A program made the position numbers and the translations under genes. This document shows, one piece after another, positions 51,900 through 61,700 of a stretch of 64,000 nt of DNA; the stretch's first letter is position 1, and each line of letters starts with the position of its first letter. The notes below the pieces were generated by a model. That model did not search any database. It saw only the letters and a program-made list of their open reading frames with translations, and was not told the DNA's origin. Origin of the DNA: Salegentibacter agarivorans (lineage in GTDB: Bacteria; Bacteroidota; Bacteroidia; Flavobacteriales; Flavobacteriaceae); contig NZ_FOOH01000005.1 in NCBI RefSeq assembly GCF_900113135.1, forward strand, positions 62,001-126,000, written 5' to 3'.

Positions 51900-53580
51900 T
51901 CACGGTAGATTTTCGGTTAATATTATTTTCAACAAAAGCGCCCAATTCTTTATATTCTTCCATTAAACCGGCGTAAGTTTCCAAAGCTTCCGGTTCAGGA
52001 TGATATTCGGCTTCAAAATCACTGCCCAGTTTTTTACTGGCCTCGATTACATTTGGATAAAGCCCCGCAGCAACGGCTGCATAAACTGCAGCACCAAGAG
52101 CAGGAGCTTCATCTGAAGAAGCAACTTTTATGGGCATATTTAAAACGTTGGCTAGGGTTTGCATAATAAAGGGCGATTTTCTTGCTACTCCCCCAATACC
52201 AATTACGCTATTTATTTTTACTCCTTCTTCTTCAAAACGATCTACAATTTGTTTGGAACCAAAGCAAATGGCATTGATAAGCGCTTTAAAAATATGAGGT
52301 GCTTTTGAACCCAGTGAAAGTTTGGTAATCGCACTTTTTAACTCTTGGTTAGCATCTGGAGTTCTTCTCCCGTTTATCCAGTCTAAAGCAATAGGAATAC
52401 TTTCTGAAAGCGGAATTTCTTCGGCTGCTTCAGAAAGTTTTTTAATGAAATCTTTATCAATTTCATCTCTAAGTTTTGCTTTTTGTTCTTCGGAAATAAT
52501 AGCTGAATTGAAAACCAAATTCTCCAAAGGCCAGTTTAGCACATCTTTAAACCAGGCGAGAACATCGCCAAAAGCTGATTGTCCGGCTTCCAGGCCGATC
52601 ATTTTAGGAATTACCGATCCATCTACCTGTCCGCAGATTCCGCGAACGGTTTTATCTCCAACATTTTCCTGTTCTGAAACGATAATATCACAGGTAGAAG
52701 TTCCCATAACGCGAACTAAGGTATGCTTATCTATTTTTGCACCAACCGCCCCGGAATGGGCATCGAAGGTTCCAACCGCGACTACACAATCGGTAGAAAG
52801 TCCAAGCTTTTCGGCCCAGACTGCACTTAAATTTCCGGCAACTTCATCTGAAGTATAGGTCTCGGTGTATAGCCTTTCCCGTAATTCACCTAAATAAGGA
52901 TCCAGTTTATTTAGAAAATCTTTAGGAGGAAGCCCGCCCCAGCTTTCATGCCACATCGCTTTGTGACCTGCAGCGCAACGGCTTCGTTTAAAAGAAGCTA
53001 AATCCTGATTTGCAATAAGCATAAACGTCAATAGATCGCAATGCTCCATCCAGGAATAGGCGGCGTTTTTCACGGCTTCATCTTCACGAATAACATGCGC
53101 AATTTTTGCCCAAAACCATTCAGAAGAATAAATTCCACCTTCGTATTTGGTAAAATCTTCCCCGCCCCAGGTCCTGGCCAATTCGTTTATTTCATTGGCC
53201 TCGTTAATGGCGGTGTGGTCTTTCCAAAGTACCATCATTGCGTTTGGGTTCTCCTTCAAACCTTCTTCAAAAGCCAGCGGAGTACCTTCCTTTGTAACAG
53301 CAATTGGTGAAGAACCGGTAGTATCAATACAAATTCCTTTTACTGCAGAACCATCAACACTGGTTTTTGCTAAAACACCTTTTATTGTTTTTTCTAAGCC
53401 TTCAATATGATCTGCCGGATGTTGCCGAAATTGGTTGATTGCCGCATTACAATATTTCTTATCACGCCACTGCGGATAATAAAATGTATCAGTGGCCAGT
53501 TCTTCTCCACTCCCTGTATCTACAAGTACTGCTCTTACTGAGTCAGTTCCATAATCCAGGCCTATAACGTAATTCTTCAT
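51889..53580 (-). CDS. araB: ribulokinase
   Basis: 563 residues of the FGGY kinase family. The phosphate-binding DYGTDSVRAVLVD, substrate-site features DTTGSSPIAV, and a C-terminal glycine stretch GIGGVARKSPFIMQTLANVL are present. It phosphorylates L-ribulose. Its 3' end overlaps araD, so these two are translationally coupled. Confidence 0.96.
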   Translation of the reverse strand: MKNYVIGLDYGTDSVRAVLVDTGSGEELATDTFYYPQWRDKKYCNAAINQFRQHPADHIEGLEKTIKGVLAKTSVDGSAVKGICIDTTGSSPIAVTKEGTPLAFEEGLKENPNAMMVLWKDHTAINEANEINELARTWGGEDFTKYEGGIYSSEWFWAKIAHVIREDEAVKNAAYSWMEHCDLLTFMLIANQDLASFKRSRCAAGHKAMWHESWGGLPPKDFLNKLDPYLGELRERLYTETYTSDEVAGNLSAVWAEKLGLSTDCVVAVGTFDAHSGAVGAKIDKHTLVRVMGTSTCDIIVSEQENVGDKTVRGICGQVDGSVIPKMIGLEAGQSAFGDVLAWFKDVLNWPLENLVFNSAIISEEQKAKLRDEIDKDFIKKLSEAAEEIPLSESIPIALDWINGRRTPDANQELKSAITKLSLGSKAPHIFKALINAICFGSKQIVDRFEEEGVKINSVIGIGGVARKSPFIMQTLANVLNMPIKVASSDEAPALGAAVYAAVAAGLYPNVIEASKKLGSDFEAEYHPEPEALETYAGLMEEYKELGAFVENNINRKSTVNEL

Positions 53581-53605
53581 TCTTGGTATGCTATTTAAAT
53601 CTTTT

Positions 53606-55999
53606 TTATTGCAATTCTTTTAATAATCTTATATCATAAATACCTGCTGTTCTGGATCCCGATTTGGCTTCAAAACGTATGGTGATTTTTTCCTCTTCAT
53701 TATATTCTAAATTGTTTGGCAGTTTATATTCTTTAGAAAAAAATTGGTCGCCTTCTTCGCCATTAAAATTTTCTTCAACCAGAACTTCATCATTTATATA
53801 AATACTAAATTCCCTATTTGCATCTTTTCCATAGTAAGTAATTTGAAGCTTGCTGGCGTTTTGTGCATTGTCTTCCAGCTCGTAACTGAACCATCCTGAA
53901 GCATCACGCCAATGACGATTTTGATGAACGCCGGTATTAGAATTTTTACTTTGAATAAAATGATCTGATTCCGGTTGATGTTCACCGGGAACTACCCTGT
54001 CTATGGTATTTGCTTCCAGTTCACGCTCAACGATTTCCATTTCCTTTAAGTCTTTTTGTTTTTTCTGGTAACTTTCTTTCGTTTCCAGTGGAAGATAAAT
54101 GGCATATCTGGACTCGTGGATATTATAAAAAGGAATAAATTCCTGTTCCTTAAACTTTTCTGGATAAATACCATCGGCTACTGAAAAACTTAGATGTTCA
54201 CCCGGATTCTTTTTGACTTTTTCCACCAGATCTTCTAGATTTTCAGATAAAAATACAGGCATTTGAGAGATTGGTATTTGAGTACCATCTGCAATATGGC
54301 CACCCCGACTGTCATCAGCAAAAACTCCTTTTTTATCTTCCTTCCCGGTTTTTGTTCCCAAAATAATTGGTCCATATTTTAGCGCGGCATAGTCTGAACC
54401 ATCGGGAAGTTTTTCGGCTGTAATTTGCATAGGTAATTCCACTCTTACTTTATCTCCGTTTTCCCAGGTTCGGTTAATACTTACATAAGAACCCGGCTCT
54501 TGATTTACTGCAAAAGATTCTTCATTTATATAAATTTTAAACTGACCTTTTTTCACCCAGGAAGGATACCTCAGATGAAGAATAAAATTTTTCGGCTCCT
54601 TAGTCTTAATACTAAGATTCGTGGTTTCTTCTTTTGGGAAATCAGTTTGCTGGAGTATTTCTACATTTTGTTTTTCCCATTTTAAGGTAGAAGGAATAAA
54701 AAGATTTACATACAACTCGTTTTCAGAATGGGTATAAATAAACTGATTATACTTTCCATGATTTTCAATTCCGGAACCTACACAGCACCAAAAACTCGTT
54801 TCCGGCTGGGAGTAAACCCGGTAATGGCCGGGACGCATTGGAGTAAAATATACAAAGCCTCCCTTTTCGGGATGTTGGGAAGAAAGAATATGATTGTATA
54901 ATGCTTCTTCATAATAATCTATATATTTTTCATCTGGATTAGTAAGAAATAATTTCTCACTTAACCTTAACATATTATAGGTGTTACAGGTTTCTGGCCC
55001 CTGCTCGCTGGAAATCATTTCAGAAAAATCTGTAGTAGGATGAAAATGCTCCCTAACGCTATTTCCTCCAATGGCTACCGAGCGTTTATTGACCACATTA
55101 TCCCAGAAATAAGTCGCAGCAGTATGATAATCTTCGTTGTCATCTAAACCAGCAATTGTTTCAAAACCAATTACTTTAGGAATCTGCGTGTTGGCATGCA
55201 TTCCATTTAGAATATCATTATTCGAGGCTAATGGTTTAAGCAGTTTTTGATGTGAAAATTTATAGGCCAATTCCAGGTATTTTTCTTCACCGGTGATTTT
55301 GGCCACATCTGCAAAAACCTCGTTTAATCCACCGTGTTCTGAAACCAATAATTCCTGAATTTGTTCTTCTGACAGTCCGCTGGTGACCTGCAGCATCCAG
55401 TCAGAAAAACTGATCAACATATCTTTGGCCTTAGATTTTCCGGCAATTTGATAAGCATCCCGAAGCCCTGCGTAGGTTTTATGAATGTTATATAGAGGCA
55501 CCCATTTTCCATTTAAGCTAAAACTTGCAGCATCAATTTTGCCTTTAGAAATTTGACTCCATAATTCTTTACTTCCGGGAACGCCACCTATGTATCCGTT
55601 AGCATTAGCTTGCTGCGCTCTTTCTAATTCATTTAAACTATAGGTAAGCAACGAATCGGCTTTTTCACTTCCCGCTGAAGCCTGCATCTGGGCCAGGGCA
55701 GTAAGATAATGCCCCCCAATATGACCATCTAAGCCTGAATTTTCCCAATTGGTATAACTTTCTGCCTTTGGCTGCAACCCGGCTTCACGTAAAAAAGGTG
55801 CTAAAAGTTTATCGGGATTTAATTCTAAGATATAATCTAAATCAACCAGCATCGCATTGCGAAAAGGACCTTCTTCTAGGCTGACATCCTGAAGCTTAAA
55901 AGTTTCTAATTTGGTTTGCTGGCCAAACATAAATGTTGAGGCCAGGCAAACTAATAAGCTAAAAAGATTTATTTTAAGATCAGCAAAGGAAAATTTCAT
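53606..55999 (-). CDS. GH127 beta-L-arabinofuranosidase
   Basis: 797 residues with a signal peptide (ends FMFGQ). The (alpha/alpha)6 barrel includes GLDGHIGGHYLTALAQM and WVPLYNIHKTYAGLRDAY. The zinc-thiolate site described for HypBA1 appears as Glu336 and Cys338 (GPETCNTYNM) plus Cys405 and Cys406 (WCCVGSGIENH). Downstream sandwich domains and a C-terminal carbohydrate-binding-like region bring it beyond the minimal length. It removes terminal beta-L-arabinofuranose. Lies 6 bases after the GH51 gene. Confidence 0.93.
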   Translation of the reverse strand: MKFSFADLKINLFSLLVCLASTFMFGQQTKLETFKLQDVSLEEGPFRNAMLVDLDYILELNPDKLLAPFLREAGLQPKAESYTNWENSGLDGHIGGHYLTALAQMQASAGSEKADSLLTYSLNELERAQQANANGYIGGVPGSKELWSQISKGKIDAASFSLNGKWVPLYNIHKTYAGLRDAYQIAGKSKAKDMLISFSDWMLQVTSGLSEEQIQELLVSEHGGLNEVFADVAKITGEEKYLELAYKFSHQKLLKPLASNNDILNGMHANTQIPKVIGFETIAGLDDNEDYHTAATYFWDNVVNKRSVAIGGNSVREHFHPTTDFSEMISSEQGPETCNTYNMLRLSEKLFLTNPDEKYIDYYEEALYNHILSSQHPEKGGFVYFTPMRPGHYRVYSQPETSFWCCVGSGIENHGKYNQFIYTHSENELYVNLFIPSTLKWEKQNVEILQQTDFPKEETTNLSIKTKEPKNFILHLRYPSWVKKGQFKIYINEESFAVNQEPGSYVSINRTWENGDKVRVELPMQITAEKLPDGSDYAALKYGPIILGTKTGKEDKKGVFADDSRGGHIADGTQIPISQMPVFLSENLEDLVEKVKKNPGEHLSFSVADGIYPEKFKEQEFIPFYNIHESRYAIYLPLETKESYQKKQKDLKEMEIVERELEANTIDRVVPGEHQPESDHFIQSKNSNTGVHQNRHWRDASGWFSYELEDNAQNASKLQITYYGKDANREFSIYINDEVLVEENFNGEEGDQFFSKEYKLPNNLEYNEEEKITIRFEAKSGSRTAGIYDIRLLKELQ

Positions 56000-56005
56000 T
56001 TTAAA

Positions 56006-57544
56006 TTATTTAGACGATAATACTACTACAGAAAAAGGTGGGAGGCTAACTTCCAACTTGCCTTTTCTCAATTTAAAATCTTTAAATTCAGCAATATTTA
56101 TTTTATTAGGATTATCAAAAGTATTGTGATCCTGGATTTTCCCTGATTTCAGGATTTCAGCTTCAATATTATTAACATCTAAACCTTCCAAATCTATTTC
56201 TACTTTATGCTCTGCACTGGCATCAATATTTACCAATGAAATATTGGTATTTCCGGTTTCATTTTTAGAAGCTGAAACAGAAATTGCAGGCAACGATTCT
56301 CCATTGTAGGTATATTCAGGAGAATCAAACTCAACGGGTAATAACTGCGCATCGTGGTGTACGGTGTACATTTTAAATACGTGGTAAGTTGGCGTAAGAA
56401 TCATTTTTTCACCTTCGGTTAGCGCCACTGCCTGTAAAACATTTACAGTTTGCGCCAAATTGGCCATTTTAACCCTCCCACTATGATTATTAAAAATGTT
56501 TAAGGTTGTACCGGCAATCATAGCGTCTCTCATAGTATTTTGCTGATATAAAAATCCGGGATTAGTACCTTCTTCAACGTCGTACCAGCCGCCCCATTCA
56601 TCTACTACAAGATCTATTTCATTTTTAGGGTCATGCTTCTCCATGACTTCTATATGCCCTTTAACAAACTCATCCATTTTAAGCGCTTCTTCCATACTTT
56701 TAAAATAGATCTCCTCGTCATAGCCTGTAGCTGGACCTTTATTTTCCCAATCTATTACTGCATAATGGTGAAGACCAACGGCTTCAATTAAAGATTTTGG
56801 AACTTCTTTCATTAAAACTTCTGTCCAGTGATAATCGTCTCCGGAAGCTCCGGCGGCAATTCTGTAAAGATTGTCTTTATTTTCTCCGGCGGTCATAAAG
56901 GTTGAATACTGCTTATATATATTCGCGTAATATTCAACGGTCATATTACCACCGCAACCCCACATTTCATTTCCAATACCCCAATATTTTACTTTCCAGG
57001 GTTCATCTCTTCCATTTTCTTTCCTCAGCTTAGCCATAGGACTTCCTTCTGGATGGTTTGTATACTGTACCCAGTCCATAAAATCCTGAACTGTTCCGCT
57101 TCCTACATTTGCCGAAATAAAAGGCTCTGCACCCAGTTCTTCACAAAGGTTTAAAAAATTATGAGTACCAAAGCTGTTATCTTCGGTTACGCCACCCCAC
57201 CAGGAGTTTACCATAGTAGGTCTGTCTTCCTGGGGGCCAATACCATCTTTCCATTGGTAAGTATCAGCAAAACAACCTCCGGGCCATCTTAGGTTTGGTA
57301 TTTGTATTTCCTTTAAAGCTTCAATTATATCTATTCTCACCCCATCTTTATTTGGGATAGCACTGGTATCTCCTACGTAAAATCCATCATAAATAGATCT
57401 GCCCAGATGTTCAGCAAAATGCCCATAAATATGCTTACTAATTTTAGGCGCATCTTCTGCCGTTTTGAATGAAATTTTTGTCTCCTGCCCCTGTACATTA
57501 AAAACGAAGCCGAGCATAAGAGCAAATAAAATTTTAACTTTCAT
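56006..57544 (-). CDS. GH51 alpha-L-arabinofuranosidase
   Basis: 512 residues with a signal peptide (ends VQGQ). The barrel shows acid/base Glu193 (GIGNEMWGCGG) and nucleophile Glu316 (LVVDEWGGW), with LRWPGGCFADTYQW as in the family. It releases alpha-linked arabinofuranose from arabinan and arabinoxylan. It is the first gene of the arabinose operon and divergent from araR; a promoter match lies 60 bases upstream. Confidence 0.95.
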   Translation of the reverse strand: MKVKILFALMLGFVFNVQGQETKISFKTAEDAPKISKHIYGHFAEHLGRSIYDGFYVGDTSAIPNKDGVRIDIIEALKEIQIPNLRWPGGCFADTYQWKDGIGPQEDRPTMVNSWWGGVTEDNSFGTHNFLNLCEELGAEPFISANVGSGTVQDFMDWVQYTNHPEGSPMAKLRKENGRDEPWKVKYWGIGNEMWGCGGNMTVEYYANIYKQYSTFMTAGENKDNLYRIAAGASGDDYHWTEVLMKEVPKSLIEAVGLHHYAVIDWENKGPATGYDEEIYFKSMEEALKMDEFVKGHIEVMEKHDPKNEIDLVVDEWGGWYDVEEGTNPGFLYQQNTMRDAMIAGTTLNIFNNHSGRVKMANLAQTVNVLQAVALTEGEKMILTPTYHVFKMYTVHHDAQLLPVEFDSPEYTYNGESLPAISVSASKNETGNTNISLVNIDASAEHKVEIDLEGLDVNNIEAEILKSGKIQDHNTFDNPNKINIAEFKDFKLRKGKLEVSLPPFSVVVLSSK

Positions 57545-57607
57545 ATTATTATTGATTTACAGTGAATTAAATATCTTTAAACTCCTTAAGTGTTAATTAT
57601 ACATTTC

Positions 57608-57639
57608 CAAATATAAATAAAAGTAAATCTCAAAAACAA
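57608..57639 (-). promoter_or_regulatory. putative promoter of the GH51-GH127-ara operon
   Basis: On the minus strand TTG (57637-57639) and TATATTTG (57608-57615) are spaced by 21 bases, a good match to the Bacteroidota promoter. The start point would be near 57602, giving a leader of about 57 bases. Confidence 0.55.
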
Positions 57640-57730
57640 TTTTTCTTTAACAAATTTTTAATTTTGTAAGTTCAGAAATTAAATTCAATATTAGCATGGC
57701 CGCGTTTCGGTTTTAAATTTCAGGAAAAAA

Positions 57731-58420
57731 ATGGTTCAGAAATACCAATTAGAAGACAAAGTTCTTCTGGCAGTAGATTGTATAATATTTGGTTTTGATG
57801 AGGAAGATTTAAAAATTCTTCTTATTAAAAGAAATTTTGAACCCGAAAAAGGAAAATGGTCTTTGATGGGAGGTTTTCTTAAAAGACACGAAAACCTTAA
57901 TATCGCTGCTAACCGTATCCTTTATCAACTAACCGGAATTGAACAAATTTACATGGAGCAGTTGTACGCTTTTAGTGAAGTAGACCGGGATCCTGCAGAA
58001 AGAACCATATCGGTAGCCTATTTTGCCCTTATTAATATTAAAGAGCATGACAAGGCTCTAATTGATAAATATTCGGCCAAATGGTTTAGCGTCACAGAAC
58101 TTCCCGAGCTTATTTTTGACCATTCTGAAATGATTACCAAAGCTATAAAAAGGTTACGCTACAAAACTTCTAAAAAGCCAATTGGTTTTGAACTTCTACC
58201 CGAAAAATTTACGATGCGCCAGCTTCAAAAACTTTATGAATCTATACTTGGAGAAAAGCTGGATAAACGCAATTTTATCAATAAAATCAATGCTTTGGAT
58301 ATTTTAATTAAACTGGAAGAAAAAGATATGAATTCTTCCCGGAAGGGTTCTTTTTTATACCAGTTTGATGCCGAAAAATATCAGCAGAAAGTGGAAGAAG
58401 GTTTTTCTTTTAAACTATGA
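57731..58420 (+). CDS. araR: AraR-like Nudix-family arabinose regulator
   Basis: 229 residues. The N-terminal Nudix fold (about 10-140) shows a degenerate Nudix box: GGFLKRHENLN...NRILYQLTGI has glutamine and leucine where the catalytic glutamate pair should be, so it is not a hydrolase. The C-terminal domain (about 155-225) is the winged helix of NrtR/AraR-type regulators. The family in Bacteroides thetaiotaomicron controls arabinose genes (established). Position, divergent from GH51 and araBDA, supports the same role here. L-arabinose is the likely effector. Confidence 0.9.
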   Translation: MVQKYQLEDKVLLAVDCIIFGFDEEDLKILLIKRNFEPEKGKWSLMGGFLKRHENLNIAANRILYQLTGIEQIYMEQLYAFSEVDRDPAERTISVAYFALINIKEHDKALIDKYSAKWFSVTELPELIFDHSEMITKAIKRLRYKTSKKPIGFELLPEKFTMRQLQKLYESILGEKLDKRNFINKINALDILIKLEEKDMNSSRKGSFLYQFDAEKYQQKVEEGFSFKL

Positions 58421-58734
58421 TTTAGCAAATACTACCCAATATTTTTTTCTAAATATTTTCAATAAAAAATCCTTTTGAGAGTAGTTTTATCGAACTTAAT
58501 GAATAATCAACCGTAAAATTGAAATTAAAACTTTTCTCCCAAAAGGATGAAAATAAGTATTTATTGGGGCGTAATTTTTATAAATCTCTAATAGATTGCT
58601 AATTTAAGAAAAAAATTATAACTTGTGGTCATACAAACCATAAGTTTTTTATGCTGCGCCAGTTTTAATGAAAAATTTCAATAATTAATTATTCTAAAAA
58701 AGTTCTACACCCTAAAAATTACGATGAGGTCTAT
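58421..58734. other. 314-base gap with a long inverted repeat, before the HTCS gene
   Basis: No protein gene is credible. A 13-base inverted repeat (58469-58481 and 58536-58548, one mismatch), extended by TAGTTTTA/TAAAACTT-like pairing, encloses about 54 bases. It could be the terminator of araR or a regulatory leader of the HTCS gene. No promoter match is clear. Confidence 0.55.
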
Positions 58735-61700
58735 ATGAAAGCACCCAATTTTAAAGTAGCCTGTTTAAATAGATGCTATTTATTATTAACCATCCTTCTA
58801 TTATCTCCACTCTTCAATTATGGGCAGGTAGGAAATCTATTTTCTACAGATGCAGAACTTTCCAGTAGTTTAATTAATCAAATCTTTCAGGATAGCAAAG
58901 GCTATATTTGGATTGCCACCGAAGATGGTTTAGACAGGTACGATGGGGCCAAATTTTCAATTTATAAACAAGAACGGGAAGATTCTACTTCAATCTTAAA
59001 CAATTATGTAAAGTCCATATTTCAGGATAGTGAGGGTGTTTTATATTTCGGTTTTTTTAATGGTTTACAATATTTTGACCACGCTACTGAAGAATTCCAT
59101 GAAATTCCTCTCTTAACGGAAGATAGTTCTGCCTATCCCGCGCACGTTACCACTATGCTTGAAAGAGAAAATGGAGAAATTTTAATAGGAACTTCTGGGC
59201 AGGGCATTTTAAAATTAAGCCAGGAGAATGGTAAACCTGTTGCTAGGAAGTTTCCCGAGATGGTTCCCACTTCGTTTCTTGAAAAAATTTTTGAAGATAG
59301 AAATGAAAATCTATGGGCCATAAGCCAGGATAAAGGGCTATTTAAAATAACGCGCGAAGGTAAAATCACCGAGTATTTTAATGAAAATGATTATGAAACT
59401 CAAATTTCCAGTATTACTCAAGATCAAAATGGGAATTTGTACGTGGGGAGTTTGAGTGCGGGCCTGTTTAAATATAACCGTGAAAAAGATAATTTTAAAT
59501 TTATAGAAGACTCTAAAAATCTACCGGTAAAAACACTTTTTGTAAATAAAGAGAATGAAATTTTTGTGGGTACAGATGGGATGGGTTTAAAGATCTATGA
59601 TCCTGTAAGAGAAAAAATGAGTGTGAACGATTTTAGCATTGCTAATTTCGATTTTAAGAAAACTAAAATTCACTCTATAATGCAGGATAAAGCCGATAAT
59701 CTTTGGCTCGGTATTTATCAAAAAGGAGTTTTACTAATTCCAGATAAGGCCAATAATTTTAATTATATAGGCTATCAATCGGTAAAAAACAACATTATAG
59801 GTTCCAACAGCGTGGTATCTATATTTAAGGACAGGCAAAAGATTTTGTGGGTAGGTACCGATGGGGACGGATTATATGGTGTAACCGAAGATAAAAAACA
59901 GCGTTTTCATTTAGGTCAAAATGGGATACAGGGATCGGCGAGTATTATGAGCATTTTCCAGGATTCCGAAAATGAATTATGGATTGGCACGTACCTTAAC
60001 GGTCTCGCAAAAGTAAATAGGGAAACGCAGGATTTAAAATATATTGAGCCTTTTAAAGACGACAAAAATAATACCGTAGAACGCGTCTATAATATTACTG
60101 AAGATAGCAAGAAAAATCTTTGGATTGGTACCCTGGGATACGGACTTTATTCTTATAATCTTGAAACCAAAGAAAGCACAAACCGTAATGTTATTGAAAA
60201 TGGAGCCCCTTTTGACCAGTTATACAATAAATGGATTAACTGCTTACTCCTATCTAATACCAATAAGCTTTATATAGGTACTTATGATGGGCTTGCCACC
60301 CTGGATTTAGAGAAAAATAGCTACCTGAACCAAAAAGGTGAAAACCATATCTTAACCAATAAAATTGTTTACAGCCTATATGAAGATGAAGAAAATAATT
60401 TATGGATTGGAACTTCTGAAGGTTTATTTTACAAACCACATAACGATACTATTACCCAAAACTACACTATGGAGCAAGGCCTTCCCAGTGATGTAATAAG
60501 CGCGATAGAGGAAGACAGCAATAATAATTTGTGGATAAGTACCAATAATGGTATTTCAAAATTCGAACTTCAAACCAAAGAGTTTAAAAATTACTATTTC
60601 CGGGATGGGCTTCAGGGAAATGAATTCAATAAAAACGCGTCTTATGCTGAAGCTAATGGTCGCCTATATTTTGGAAGCACCAACGGTATCACTTTTTTTG
60701 ATCCTTCAGAAATAACTTCAAAAGGAAGTGATGTAGATTTAAGAATTACAGGATTTTATCTTCAAGACGAACCGGTAAAAAAAGGAATGAAATCTGGTTC
60801 TTATTCCATAATAGAAAAAGCAATTACTGATGCTGATACTATTGAACTGGCTCATAACGATAACGATTTTAGTATTGAATTTTCTTCGTTTGCATTCAAA
60901 AACCAGCAGTGGATTACGTATTCTTATTCCCTTAATTCAGAAAACTGGATAAAATTAAGACCTGGGATGAATACCGTAACCTTTAATAACCTTGAACCTG
61001 GGACCTATAATTTTAAAGTAAGAGCTAAAGATTATGGAGAATACTCCAACGAGCAGGAACTTAGCATAATTATTCACCCGCCCTGGTATTTTTCAAGCTG
61101 GGCCAAATTAGGCTATTTATTACTGCTTATTGTTATTTCTTATGTTATAGTGCAGGAAATATTACAGCGACGTAAAACAAAGAATGAGTTACAGGAACAT
61201 TTACGCGCAGAACAGATTAATGAAGCTAAGCTGCAATTTTTAACTAATATTTCTCACGATATAAAAACCCCAATTTCCTTAATTATAAATCCGTTAAAAA
61301 AACTTATAAAATCCGATACCGAAGAAGATCGCCAAAAGCTCTATAAAATTATGGAGCGAAATTCTGAGCGGATTTTGCATCTTTTAAACCAATTAATTAA
61401 TGCCCGAAAATTTGACCAGGGAAAAATTGAATTGAAATTTCAAAAAACTGAAATAATAGGTTTTGTAAAATCTATAACTTCACTTTTTGACGACCAGATT
61501 GAAAGTCACGGAGTCAAATTCGAGATTAATCATCCAGATTCAGAAATAACAGCTTATATAGATCCAAATCATTTTGATAAGATAATTCAGAATTTAATTT
61601 CCAATGCTATAAAATTCACTCCCCAAAATGGAACTATTGAAGTGAATATAGGCACTCATGAAAAAAAGAACCAATTTTACATTAGCGTAAAAGATAACGG

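Noticed and set aside
52322-52858. 178-residue plus-strand frame opposite araB
   Set aside because: araB is certain, and the frame is Ser/Ala/Pro-rich as expected from a mirror of codon bias.
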